58,246 nt of DNA. Origin: Candidatus Tyrphobacter aquilonaris (lineage in GTDB: Bacteria; Vulcanimicrobiota; Vulcanimicrobiia; Vulcanimicrobiales; Vulcanimicrobiaceae). The position numbers and the translations under genes are program-made. Of this stretch, positions 34,786 through 43,775 are shown one piece after another; position 1 is the stretch's first letter, and each line of letters begins with the position of its first letter. Where the stretch lies: contig PKZD01000058.1 of the NCBI GenBank assembly GCA_003133745.1, forward strand, positions 47,903-106,148. Reading direction: 5' to 3'. The notes under the pieces were generated by a model. The model saw only the letters and a list, made by a program, of their open reading frames with translations. It had not been told where the DNA came from and made no database searches.

Positions 34786-35894
34786 GGATTTCCTCCGACG
34801 AGCACGGTGCCGTCGCGCACGACGCACGCACCCTTGACGATCTCGTCGGCGGGGTCGAGCACGAGCGCGCCGTCCTTCACGAAAGAGGAGAGAAGAGCGA
34901 ACAAGTTGCGCGAATAGAGCCGACTTGCGTCGTACGGCATCGTCGCGGCGAGGTTCAGCGTACCGATGATCGTGACGCCGTTGTCGCTGACGATCGTTTC
35001 GCCCGGCTTCGTGAGCACGCAGTTGCCGCCGGTTTCCGCGGCGAGATCGACGATGACCGAGCCCGGCTGCATGCCGGCCACGGCTTCCTGCGTGATGAGA
35101 ATCGGCGCCGGTCGCCCCGGCACGGCCGCGGTCGTGATCACGACGTCGTTTTTCGCGATCGTGTCGGCCATCGCGCGCTGCTGCCGCGCGAGTTGATCTT
35201 CCGTCAACTGCTTTGCGTAACCGCCCGTGCCCTCGGCTTCGCCGATGTCGAACTCGACGAACGACGCACCGAGAGACTGCACTTGCTCCTTCACGGCAGG
35301 GCGCGCGTCGTAACCGCTGACGACCGCGCCGAGGCGCCGCGCCGTCGCGATCGCTTGAAGCCCCGCGACGCCCGCGCCGATGACGAAGACTTTGGCGGGC
35401 GGAATCGTTCCGGCGGCGGTCGTGAGCATGGGAAAGAAGCGCGGCAGCGAGCTCGCCGCGAGCAACACCGCCTTATATCCCGCGATGTTGCTTTGCGACG
35501 AGAGCGCGTCCATCGGCTGGGCCCGCGTGATGCGCGGAATCGACTCGACGGCGAGCACGGTCAAGCCGCGCGCCGCGAGGCGCTTGAGGTATCCGGGATC
35601 GCCGAGCGGATTGAAAAAGCCGACGACCGTCGTGCCTTTGCGCAACAGTGCGAGCAGTTCGTCACTCGGTCGTCCGACGCCGGCGAGCACGTCGGCATGT
35701 GCGAGCATTCCTGAATCCGGAACGATCGTCGCCCCGGCTTTCTCGTACAGAACGTCGGGGAATGCCGCTTTGATGCCGGCACCGCGTTGCACGTGGACGC
35801 CGACGCCTAACTTGACGAAGCGAGCAACGGTCTCGGGCACGAGTGCGACGCGCCGCTCGTTTGGAGCAGCTTCGCACGGAACGGCGACGATCAT
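34782..35894 (-). CDS. pntAa: NAD(P) transhydrogenase subunit alpha, NAD-binding part
   Basis: This 370-residue soluble subunit binds NAD(H). It begins MIVAVPCEAAPNERRVALVP, typical of PntA and the related alanine dehydrogenase fold. It has the Rossmann motif VIGAGVAGLQAIATARRLGA, then SGYDARPAVKEQVQSLGA and ETGGNCVLTKPGE. It lies 16 nt downstream of the FAH-family gene on the same strand and starts the pnt triplet. Confidence 0.95.
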   Translation of the reverse strand: MIVAVPCEAAPNERRVALVPETVARFVKLGVGVHVQRGAGIKAAFPDVLYEKAGATIVPDSGMLAHADVLAGVGRPSDELLALLRKGTTVVGFFNPLGDPGYLKRLAARGLTVLAVESIPRITRAQPMDALSSQSNIAGYKAVLLAASSLPRFFPMLTTAAGTIPPAKVFVIGAGVAGLQAIATARRLGAVVSGYDARPAVKEQVQSLGASFVEFDIGEAEGTGGYAKQLTEDQLARQQRAMADTIAKNDVVITTAAVPGRPAPILITQEAVAGMQPGSVIVDLAAETGGNCVLTKPGETIVSDNGVTIIGTLNLAATMPYDASRLYSRNLFALLSSFVKDGALVLDPADEIVKGACVVRDGTVLVGGNP

Positions 35895-35910
35895 GCCCGG
35901 TGTTACGGGG

Positions 35911-36753
35911 TCATCGAATGGCGACCCTGTTACGCAACGTGCCGATTCCTTCGATCTCGACCGCCATCTCGTCGCCGTCCCGCAGAAACTCCGGCGGGTT
36001 GCGGGCGAAGCCGACGCCCTCCGGCGTTCCGGTCGCGATGACGTCGCCGGGTTCGAGCGTCATTCCGAGGCTGAGTTGTGCGATGAGGCGCGGAATCTTG
36101 AAGATCATCTGCGACGTATTGCTGTGCTGTTTTTCGACGCCGTTCAGGCGAAACGTAATCTCGAGGTTCTGCGCGTCGAGTTCGTCGCCCGAAACAATCC
36201 ACGGCCCAATTGGGCAGGCGTCGTCGAGGCTCTTACCCTTGAACCATTGCCCGTGCGCGCGCTGCAAATCGCGCGCGGTCACGTCGTTCACGCACGTATA
36301 GCCGAAGACGACCTCGCGCCACGCGTTCTCGGCCACGTCCTTACAGCGCATGCCGATGACGATCGCCAACTCCGCTTCGAAATCGTATTGCGACGAGACG
36401 CGCGCCTCGAAGTGCAGCGTTGCCTCGGGCGCCGCAATCGCGCTCGGTGCCTTCGTAAAGAACGTCGGCACCTCCGGCAGCGTGAGATCGTGCCCCGACG
36501 CGCGCGCTCCCTCTTTCGCGTGTTCGAGGTAATTGCGGCCGACGCAGAAGACGTTGCGCGCCGGACGTACCGGCGCCTCGAACCGCACCTCCGCAAGCGA
36601 AAGCGCCTCCGACGTCACGTGGCGCGCGCGCTCGTGCGGCGGCAAGGCGATAAAATCGCGCAGCGTCGCGCAGTCGATGCGGCGGACGAGATCGTTTTCG
36701 AGGATGCCCGGTTGCGCGGAAGCCTCGCCTGTGCGAAAGCTTACATACCGCAC
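35911..36753 (-). CDS. Fumarylacetoacetate hydrolase (FAH) family protein
   Basis: FAH-family enzymes cleave or decarboxylate 2-oxo acids formed in aromatic catabolism. GTG 36753, preceded by GGAG, gives MRYVSFRTGEASAQPGIL; the family core follows: FCVGRNYLEHAKE, PTFFTKAPSAIAAP, the metal-binding DFEAELAIVIG, YTCVNDVTARDLQ, and GDVIATGTPEGVGFAR. 280 residues. The exact substrate (2-hydroxyhepta-diene dioate, acylpyruvate or other) cannot be told. The downstream pnt and FUSC genes would be compatible with aromatic acid handling, but this is inference. Confidence 0.9.
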   Translation of the reverse strand: MRYVSFRTGEASAQPGILENDLVRRIDCATLRDFIALPPHERARHVTSEALSLAEVRFEAPVRPARNVFCVGRNYLEHAKEGARASGHDLTLPEVPTFFTKAPSAIAAPEATLHFEARVSSQYDFEAELAIVIGMRCKDVAENAWREVVFGYTCVNDVTARDLQRAHGQWFKGKSLDDACPIGPWIVSGDELDAQNLEITFRLNGVEKQHSNTSQMIFKIPRLIAQLSLGMTLEPGDVIATGTPEGVGFARNPPEFLRDGDEMAVEIEGIGTLRNRVAIR

Positions 36754-36766
36754 GCCGACGCTCCGT

Positions 36767-37264
36767 CTAGTGCGGGGGCGGTGTCGGGGTCGCGCCGATG
36801 ATGTTTTGCAGCGGGGGAAGGTTTCTGCCGGATGCCGATTCGGCTTCACGGCGCGCCGTGTCGAGCATCTCGTTCGCAGCGCCTTCGACGTTACCCCACG
36901 TGCCGCCGCGACGTATGAGCGCGATGCCGCGACGCACCATGTGCGTGCGCGGGTCGTAATCATAGGTCACGCGGTAAAGCCCGATGTCGGCGGATCCGTT
37001 CGGGTGGCGGATCCACATCTGCAGTGCGTTCCCGTACGTTTGCGCGTTGAACGTCGTATTGCTGCAGCCTTTCGCGCTCTTCACGCGCACGACTTGGCCG
37101 AACTTGTTGACCTCGACGACGAACTCGGTGTGCAGCCTCACCGTCGGCAGATGAATGATCGGAAGACGCGGCGCCGGGTTCGCATGGGAAGCCGGTGATG
37201 CAGCCAGCAACGGCACTGCGATCAACAGCGCCAGCCATGGCTTCTTCGAAAAGGTTGGGAGCAA
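36767..37264 (-). CDS. Hypothetical secreted protein
   Basis: I do not recognise this protein. Taking TTG 37264 as start gives 165 residues with a signal peptide (PTFSKKPWLALLIAVPLLAA). The mature part, HTEFVVEVNKFGQVVRVKSA followed by TFNAQTYGNALQMW, has a strand-turn-strand pattern that weakly recalls TonB C-terminal-like domains. A Pro-rich tail (ATPTPPPH) ends it. It lies 7 nt after the small zinc-ribbon gene and 13 nt before the FAH-family gene. Confidence 0.6.
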   Translation of the reverse strand: MLPTFSKKPWLALLIAVPLLAASPASHANPAPRLPIIHLPTVRLHTEFVVEVNKFGQVVRVKSAKGCSNTTFNAQTYGNALQMWIRHPNGSADIGLYRVTYDYDPRTHMVRRGIALIRRGGTWGNVEGAANEMLDTARREAESASGRNLPPLQNIIGATPTPPPH

Positions 37265-37271
37265 GGGTACT

Positions 37272-37436
37272 CTAATTGCGAGAGAGAGCGGTGAAGGCGT
37301 GCCCGCACGAGCCGCACGCAACGACGACTTGAATGTGCGCTTTGTCGCGCATCGCTTGCGCATCGTGATCGCCGTCATCGCATCCGCAGAAACGACAGCG
37401 CGTCGACGTTGCCCCCTCGCTGCCTTGTTCGTCCAC
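37272..37436 (-). CDS. Small zinc-ribbon protein (54 residues)
   Basis: This short frame starts at GTG 37436, with AAGG 8 nt upstream, and encodes a protein with CRFCGC near residue 15 and CGSCGH near residue 44, so CxxC...CxxC spaced for a zinc ribbon. The last residues are AFTALSRN. It ends 7 nt before the next gene on the same strand. Small size makes chance possible, but paired CxxC motifs plus ribosome site and operon position support a real gene. Function is unknown. Confidence 0.5.
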   Translation of the reverse strand: MDEQGSEGATSTRCRFCGCDDGDHDAQAMRDKAHIQVVVACGSCGHAFTALSRN

Positions 37437-37517
37437 GCGCCTCACCTTACTCGCGCCCGCCCCGGCAACCTCCCCCGCAGGCCTGCGATTGCCCCGCCGT
37501 CGAAGGGCGATCCACCG

Positions 37518-39866
37518 ATGTCGGCCGCTCGAACCTTTGCCGCCGCGCTGCTCGCGTTGCTTCTCCCCGTCAGCGCCTTGGCCGCTAGGCCCATCGTCGA
37601 TTTGCATAAGCTCGACGCTTACTTTGCCCTCTTCGCCTCGGACTCAAACGTACCGTGGAGAGCGACGAGCGTTCGTCTCGACACGTATTCAAGCGCACCG
37701 GTCGATTTCGCAGTCTATCAAGTGGATCCGGCGGACGTGCTCACCGCCGGTTCGAACGAAGGCTCGCGAGCAATTGCAACGCGTTCCCTGCATGCGATTG
37801 CGCGGTTCGAGTACACGCCGCCCGGTGGATATCAGTTTCAGCCGAACGCCGTCGACCTTCGCCTCGGCTCGCGCGCGGGCTTCTTCGTCGTCGAGGCGCG
37901 TCGCGGTCGCGTCGGAGAGCAAGTGTGGGTCAACCGCTCGCGGATCGGGCTCGTTGCGAAGCAAACGCCGGCGCAGCTCCTCCTGTACGGCGTCGATCTC
38001 GCAACCGGACGCGCGCTTTCGGGCATGCGCGTGCAACTGCTCGTGAGCGATCGCTTCGTCACCGAATATACCGACGGCTCGGGGACGGTTCGATGGAATC
38101 GTGACGAGCGGCCCATCTTTGCGCTCGCGCAATGGGGCGACAACTACGCGTTCGTGAGCCTGTTGCCGCAAGCACCGCTGCCTTCGACGATCGTCGGCGT
38201 GCGAACGGCTTCGGCCGTCGTGCACGCGGGCGGGGTCGTACGTGTCGTCGGCTTCGCGCGTACGCGCGCCGGCTCCATGCTGCGGCCGGCGCGCGGCGAT
38301 GCAACGATTTCAATGCGCAACGGCGCAACGCTCATCGCGGAACAGCGCGTGCCGATCGACCGTGCGGGCGCGTTCTCGGCGGACCTTTCCGTGCCCGCAA
38401 ATGCGATCGCCGGCGACGATGCGATTCTCGCGCAGGCGGCGGGCGGCGTCGGAGGCGCGAGCGTGCACGTCGACGCCGATGCCGGCGATCTCACGCTCGA
38501 CGTCGCCTCCGCGTGCGGCGACGCCTGCAATCCGAGCGACGACGTCCCGGTCTCGATTCGTTCTTCCCGTGGGAACGTCGACGTTCGCGTCACCGTCATC
38601 CGTTCGCCGCACGTCTACGTCGGCTACGTGCCGGCCGTAACGCCATGGGGCACGACCGCGTGGCTCGACGAGCGCGTGACCACCGGCGGCGACGGGCGAG
38701 CGGAGATCACGATTCCGCATCCCACGGATTCACTCGGCTCCACGTACGGCGTTCGCGTCGAGTCGGGAGGCGCAACCGCCGATACGCGCATCGTCGTGCC
38801 GAACGCGCCCGTCGCGGTGCGCTTGCAACTCGATCGAGAGGAGCAGTCGCTCGGAGCACCGATCGGGTTCGACGTCTACGCGGCAGAGGTGCAAAACGGG
38901 AGGCCCGTAAGCGGAAGCGTGAGCGTCACGCTCGCGCACGGCCCCTCGGTGCAGCAGCAAATGGTCACGCTCGATGCCTCCGGTCACGCGCGCGGCACGT
39001 TCTCGACGCCCGACCTCGGGACCGATCTCGTAATTGCGCGGCTGATGGCCGGGAACGCTGCGGCCGAGGATGCCGCGCAGGTGCAGATCGTTCCACAAGC
39101 ATCGTTTGATACGTCTCAGGGCAACAGCGCCGACGTCTCGGTGACGCTCGATCGCAGCCGATACGATCCCGGCGATACGATCCGCGTCGAGGCGAGCGCG
39201 CCCGGTGCATCGGGGGATGCCTTGCTCACCTTCGAAGGCGCGCTCGGCGTGCAGACCGTGGTCGTGCCCGTCGCCGGCGGCCGTGCGTCGGCAACGTTCA
39301 GAGCGGTCGATGCGCCGGGCGCACTCCAGATCGGCGCGATCTTCATCCGCGACGGCACGACGCTTTCGACGACCGTGCCGCTCGACGTTGACGGCGCTGG
39401 ACGCGCCGCAATCGCGGCACTTTCGCTCGAGCCCGCGCCGCAACCGGGTGCCGACGTGGCGCTCACGCTCCGCGGCGTGCGCGACGGCGCCGGTACGGTC
39501 GCGATTCGATTGACGCAAGGGGATCCGTCGGGGAGCGCGCTCTTCGACTCGGCGACCGATTTACTCGCACCGGGATTGACCACGACGCAGAGCAGCGCGA
39601 CGGAGGGAACGACCTGGCATCCTTGGGTGGACTCCACGGGCGATCATCCGCTCGTGCTTGGATTCGAACGACGCGGCGAACCGCCGCCGAATCTCACGCT
39701 CGCGCAATCCGACAGCCGAGCCGTTTCGTGGAGCATCGCGCGCGATGACGGCGGAGCGCTCCACCTGCAATTGCCGTCGGCCGCAGGGCACTACACGCTC
39801 TCCGTGCTCGAGATCGGCGACGACGGCCGCGTGATCGCCGCCTCGTCGACGGTCGATCTACCTTAA
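37518..39866 (+). CDS. Alpha-2-macroglobulin-like protein, short form without thioester domain
   Basis: The 782-residue exported protein has a signal peptide (MSAARTFAAALLALLLPVSA) and an all-beta body with MG-like domains. The stretch RIGLVAKQTPAQLLLYGVDL, then GRALSGMRVQLL, is the pattern of MG2 of bacterial A2Ms, and DRSRYDPGDTIRVEASAPG resembles an MG-domain start (YxPGDT). Full bacterial A2Ms are about 1500-2000 residues with a thioester (CxEQ) or at least the TED and receptor domains; here the frame ends after the MG-type part. Only two cysteines (CGDAC) are visible. It is divergent from the zinc-ribbon gene and followed 5 nt later by polA. Confidence 0.65.
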   Translation: MSAARTFAAALLALLLPVSALAARPIVDLHKLDAYFALFASDSNVPWRATSVRLDTYSSAPVDFAVYQVDPADVLTAGSNEGSRAIATRSLHAIARFEYTPPGGYQFQPNAVDLRLGSRAGFFVVEARRGRVGEQVWVNRSRIGLVAKQTPAQLLLYGVDLATGRALSGMRVQLLVSDRFVTEYTDGSGTVRWNRDERPIFALAQWGDNYAFVSLLPQAPLPSTIVGVRTASAVVHAGGVVRVVGFARTRAGSMLRPARGDATISMRNGATLIAEQRVPIDRAGAFSADLSVPANAIAGDDAILAQAAGGVGGASVHVDADAGDLTLDVASACGDACNPSDDVPVSIRSSRGNVDVRVTVIRSPHVYVGYVPAVTPWGTTAWLDERVTTGGDGRAEITIPHPTDSLGSTYGVRVESGGATADTRIVVPNAPVAVRLQLDREEQSLGAPIGFDVYAAEVQNGRPVSGSVSVTLAHGPSVQQQMVTLDASGHARGTFSTPDLGTDLVIARLMAGNAAAEDAAQVQIVPQASFDTSQGNSADVSVTLDRSRYDPGDTIRVEASAPGASGDALLTFEGALGVQTVVVPVAGGRASATFRAVDAPGALQIGAIFIRDGTTLSTTVPLDVDGAGRAAIAALSLEPAPQPGADVALTLRGVRDGAGTVAIRLTQGDPSGSALFDSATDLLAPGLTTTQSSATEGTTWHPWVDSTGDHPLVLGFERRGEPPPNLTLAQSDSRAVSWSIARDDGGALHLQLPSAAGHYTLSVLEIGDDGRVIAASSTVDLP

Positions 39867-39871
39867 GAGAG

Positions 39872-42508
39872 ATGGCAAAGACGGCGCGCGCGGCCTCCCA
39901 CGAGCGCGACACGCTCATGCTGCTCGACACGTATGGGCTCGTCTATCGCGCGTTTTTCGCGCTGCCGCCGCTCACGACCGTGAAAGGCATGCCCATCAAT
40001 GCCGTGTACGGCTTCACGATGATGCTGAACAAGGTCATCGCCGAGGAGAAGCCGACGCACGTCATCGCGGCGTTCGACAAGGGCATGCCCGCGCACCGCG
40101 TCGCGCTGTACAAGGAGTACAAGGCGCAGCGCCAGACGATGCCCGAGGATCTGCGCGGTCAGTTCGCGCTCGTGCGCCGCGTGCTCGATGCGTACGGCAT
40201 TCCGATCGCCGAGATCGAAGGGCAAGAGGCCGACGACGTCATCGCGACGCTCGCCGCGCGCGCGGAATCCGAAGGGGCTCACAATCTCGTCGTCACCGGC
40301 GATCTCGATCTGCTGCAGATCGTCGGCGAGCGCACGACGGTGCTGGCGACGCGCCGCGGCATCACCGACATCGCGCGTTACGACGTCGCGGCCGTCGGCG
40401 AGCGTTTCGGTCTCGAGCCGCGCCAGCTCGCCGACTATCGCGGCCTCAAGGGCGATCCCTCCGATAACCTGCCCGGCGTCCCGGGCGTCGGCGAGAAGAC
40501 CGCTTCGAAACTGCTCCAAGCCGCGGGCTCGCTCGACGAACTCGTCGCGAACCCGTCGCTTGCGGGATCGCCGAAGCTGCAGCGCTTGATCGAAGAGTTC
40601 GGCGATAAGGCGCGGCTCTACCGCGATATTTCGCGCGCCGACCGCGAGCTTCCGATCGAAGTCGATTGGCCGGGAAGCCGCTACGCGAAGCCGACCGACG
40701 CGATGCTCTATCCGCTCTTCCGGGAGCTTGAGTTCAAGACGCTGCTCGCGAGGATGAAGCCGCCCTCCGATCTCCCGCTCTTCGGCGGCGAGCAGCGCAT
40801 CTCGGGGACGTATCGCAGCTATGTGGCCTCGGTCGATCCGCCGGAGTTCGAACGGCTCGCGGGAGAGCTGCGCGCGCAAGCCGGCGCGCCGATCGCGGCG
40901 ATCGCGCTCCATGACGGCGCGCTCGGAGCGAGCACGCGATCCGGCGAGGCGCTCGCATTTTCGATCGAGGCGTTGGCGCACGAGCCGGTGCGCGCGGCCT
41001 TCGTCGAGATGCTCAAGCGTGCGGGGACGCGCGCCGTACACGACGCCAAGCGCGCGTCGCACGCGCTCCACGCGCACGGCATCGACGTGCGATTCGATGA
41101 CGACACGATGCTCGGCGCGCACCTGCTCAACCCGTCGCGCGGCTATGGCGAGATCGCCGAAGCGGCGGCGGAATTCCTCGACGCCGGCATCGGGGACGAT
41201 GCGGCGGCGCGCGCCGACGCGACGCTGCAGCTTGCGCAACGCTTGCGTGGCGCGCTCGCGGAACGGGATCAACTCCGCCTCTACGAAGAGGTCGAGGTCC
41301 CGCTCGCTCCCGTGATCGCCGCGATGGAGCGCGCGGGCGTCGCGATCGAACCGGCGGAGTTGAGCGAACTCAGCGTGGAGATCGATGCGGCGATCGCGCG
41401 GTTGCAGAAACGCATCTTCGATTTCGCCGGCGAAGAGTTCAACATCGGATCGCCGCAGCAACTCGGGAACGTCCTCTTCGAGAAACTTCAGATTCCCGGC
41501 GGCAAGAAGACGAAGATCGGCTGGGCAACCGGCGTCGAAGTGCTCCAAACGCTCGCGCGCGAGTACCCAATCTGCACGCTCGTGCTCGAGTGGCGCGAAG
41601 TCACGAAGCTAAAGAACACGTACGTCGACGTCATCCCGCAGTTGATCGATCCGAAGGACGGGCGGCTGCACACGATCTTCAACCAAACGTCGACCGCGAC
41701 CGGGCGGCTCTCCTCGACGAACCCGAACCTGCAGAACATTCCTGTCCGCGGCGATCTCGGGCGGCGCATTCGCCGGGCTTTCGTCGCGAAGAGCGACGAT
41801 CATGTCCTGCTCGCCGCCGACTACAGCCAGATCGAGTTGCGGCTGATGGCGCATCTCTCGGGCGATGAAGCGATGCGCCGCGCCTTCGAAGAGGGACAGG
41901 ATATCCACGACTTCACGGCGCGCCAGATCTTCGGCATCGCGCCGGATGCGAGCGTCGATCACAACCAGCGGCGAATGGCCAAGAGCGTGAACTTCGGGTT
42001 GCTCTACGGCATGTCCGACTTCGGCCTCGCGCAACGGCTCGAGATCTCGCGTGCCGAGGCGAAAGAGATCACGACCGCATACTTCGCTCGCTTCCCTTCG
42101 GTGCGCCGCCACATCGAAGCGACGCTCGAGGAGGGGCGGCGGAACGGCTACGTTTCGACCATCCTCGGGCGGCGTCGCTACATGCCCGCGCTCACGTCGT
42201 CGAACTATGCCATCCGCAGCGCGGCGGAACGAGAAGCGACGAACGCGCCGTTACAAGGGAGTGCGGCGGACCTCATGAAGCTCGCGATGGTGCGGATCGA
42301 CCGCGCGCTGCAGAGTACGGACCTCGATGCGACCCTGCTCTTGCAGATTCACGACGAACTGATCTTCGAAGTCAGCGCGAAAGACTTGCACGAGACCGCA
42401 CACCTCGTGCGGGATGCCATGGAAAACGCGATGCAGCTCTCCGTTCCGCTCGAAACAACGCTGAAATCAGGAAAAAACTGGTACGACGTCAAGGCCTTCG
42501 ACGCATGA
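39872..42508 (+). CDS. polA: DNA polymerase I with degenerate proofreading domain
   Basis: Pol I fills repair gaps and removes Okazaki primers. The 878-residue protein has an N-terminal 5'-3' exonuclease (MLLDTYGLVYRAFFALPPLT; EGQEADDVIATLA; VTGDLDLLQI; GLKGDPSDNLPGVPGVGEKT) and a C-terminal polymerase with TSTATGRLSSTNPNLQNIPV, DYSQIELRLMAHLSGD, and LLQIHDELIFEV. The middle domain, about residues 330-440, keeps the fold (DDDTMLGAHLLNP) but the usual first exonuclease motif DTE is replaced by IALHDGALG, so 3'-5' proofreading is probably lost, as in Taq. ATG 39872 is 5 nt after the previous stop. Confidence 0.95.
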   Translation: MAKTARAASHERDTLMLLDTYGLVYRAFFALPPLTTVKGMPINAVYGFTMMLNKVIAEEKPTHVIAAFDKGMPAHRVALYKEYKAQRQTMPEDLRGQFALVRRVLDAYGIPIAEIEGQEADDVIATLAARAESEGAHNLVVTGDLDLLQIVGERTTVLATRRGITDIARYDVAAVGERFGLEPRQLADYRGLKGDPSDNLPGVPGVGEKTASKLLQAAGSLDELVANPSLAGSPKLQRLIEEFGDKARLYRDISRADRELPIEVDWPGSRYAKPTDAMLYPLFRELEFKTLLARMKPPSDLPLFGGEQRISGTYRSYVASVDPPEFERLAGELRAQAGAPIAAIALHDGALGASTRSGEALAFSIEALAHEPVRAAFVEMLKRAGTRAVHDAKRASHALHAHGIDVRFDDDTMLGAHLLNPSRGYGEIAEAAAEFLDAGIGDDAAARADATLQLAQRLRGALAERDQLRLYEEVEVPLAPVIAAMERAGVAIEPAELSELSVEIDAAIARLQKRIFDFAGEEFNIGSPQQLGNVLFEKLQIPGGKKTKIGWATGVEVLQTLAREYPICTLVLEWREVTKLKNTYVDVIPQLIDPKDGRLHTIFNQTSTATGRLSSTNPNLQNIPVRGDLGRRIRRAFVAKSDDHVLLAADYSQIELRLMAHLSGDEAMRRAFEEGQDIHDFTARQIFGIAPDASVDHNQRRMAKSVNFGLLYGMSDFGLAQRLEISRAEAKEITTAYFARFPSVRRHIEATLEEGRRNGYVSTILGRRRYMPALTSSNYAIRSAAEREATNAPLQGSAADLMKLAMVRIDRALQSTDLDATLLLQIHDELIFEVSAKDLHETAHLVRDAMENAMQLSVPLETTLKSGKNWYDVKAFDA

Positions 42509-43341
42509 CCGATCTCAATCCCCAAGCGCGTCAAATGGCCGACGAGTCGATGGTGCGAAACTTAGATGCGCAGGCGCGCGCAATATGGCCGCAAGAGAAG
42601 CCGTTGTTTGCGCGGTATGCGCCGCCCGCGGGCGCGCATATCCTCGATGCCGGCTGCGGAACGGGCGAGATCTCCTCACGCCTGGCCGAACTCTTTCCGA
42701 CGGCTCGGGTCCTCGGCATCGACATCATTGACGCCCACTTGGATCTCGCGCGGTCGCGCTACGGGAGTTTGCGTCCCAGATTGACGTTCGAACACCAGAG
42801 CGTATTCGAGCTTGCCGCCGAAAACTGCACCTTCGACCTGACCGTCTGCCGGCACGTGCTTCATGCGATCCCGCACGTCGACCGCGTCATTGCCGAACTC
42901 GTCCGGGTCACGCGCCGCGGCGGCTTCCTCCATCTCATTCCCGAGGACTACGGAATGCTGCACTTCCAAGGCGGCGGCCCGCACGACCCACGCACGTTTT
43001 GGTACGAAGCTCCCCCGAGTTTCGGCTCGGCGACCGAGACCGATCTCTTCATCGGACGCAACATCTTCGGGATTCTTCGTGCCATGAACCTCGAAGATGT
43101 CACGATCGACTACATCACCGTCGACACGATCCGTACCCGAGACGAGTTTGCCGCGATCCTCGAAGCTTGGCGGGACGGCTATGCCGACGCAATCGGAGAG
43201 CTCACACCGATCACGCGTGAGGCCGCCATCGAGTACTTCAATCAGATGATCGCCAACATACGCGATCCGCACGGGTACGCCGTGTGGATGGTTCCCGTCG
43301 TCGCAGCCAGAGTTCCGGAGGCGGGTTCGTGCGTTTCCTGA
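42505..43341 (+). CDS. SAM-dependent class I methyltransferase
   Basis: The 278-residue protein has SAM motif I LDAGCGTGEISSRLAELFP, motif II VLGIDIIDAHLDLARSR, and the motif IV region FDLTVCRHVLHAIPHVDRVI, then LVRVTRRGGFLHLIPEDYG. Substrate is unknown; UbiE-like small-molecule enzymes share this layout. ATG 42505 overlaps the polA stop by ATGA, and its own end overlaps the DUF192 start by 13 nt. Confidence 0.88.
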   Translation: MTDLNPQARQMADESMVRNLDAQARAIWPQEKPLFARYAPPAGAHILDAGCGTGEISSRLAELFPTARVLGIDIIDAHLDLARSRYGSLRPRLTFEHQSVFELAAENCTFDLTVCRHVLHAIPHVDRVIAELVRVTRRGGFLHLIPEDYGMLHFQGGGPHDPRTFWYEAPPSFGSATETDLFIGRNIFGILRAMNLEDVTIDYITVDTIRTRDEFAAILEAWRDGYADAIGELTPITREAAIEYFNQMIANIRDPHGYAVWMVPVVAARVPEAGSCVS

Positions 43342-43775
43342 TTCTATGGCTCATCGCGTGCGCCGTGCCGCCGCTGCCGCCTCCGAATGCGGGGCTGCCG
43401 GCGACGGTCGTCATCGCGCCGAAAGCGCGGCTCGTGCTCGAGACGGCGACGACCGCGGCGCAGCGCGAACGCGGTCTCATGAGCCGCACGTCGCTCGCGC
43501 CGCACACGGGGATGCTCTTCGTTTTCGAAAGCGACGAGCCGGTGTCGTTCTGGATGAAGGACACGTTGATCCCCCTCGACATGATCTTCGTCGCATCGGA
43601 CGGAACCGTGCGCAGAATTTTCGAGCGTGTTCCCGTGTTGGCGCCGGGCACGCCCGACAACGCAATTCCGCTCGAATCGGCATCGGCGCGATACGTCATC
43701 GAACTCGCCGCCGGTGAGGCCGAGCAAGACGGCATCGAATCGGGAACGCGATTGCGCTTTGCCCGAACTCCCTGA
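43329..43775 (+). CDS. DUF192 family secreted protein
   Basis: GTG 43329, preceded by GGAGG, gives 148 residues with a signal peptide (MRFLILWLIACAVPPLPPP). The DUF192 signature is clear: RGLMSRTSLAPHTGMLFVFE, then PVSFWMKDTLIPLDMIFVA and RYVIELAAGEAEQDGI. Function of the family is unknown. The gene overlaps both neighbours: 13 nt with the methyltransferase and 17 nt with mutM. Confidence 0.88.
   Translation: MRFLILWLIACAVPPLPPPNAGLPATVVIAPKARLVLETATTAAQRERGLMSRTSLAPHTGMLFVFESDEPVSFWMKDTLIPLDMIFVASDGTVRRIFERVPVLAPGTPDNAIPLESASARYVIELAAGEAEQDGIESGTRLRFARTP

Noticed and set aside
39863-41548. 561-codon minus-strand frame inside polA
   Set aside because: Same GC-driven shadow; product is Arg/Glu/Asp-rich with no domain, and polA is certain on the other strand.
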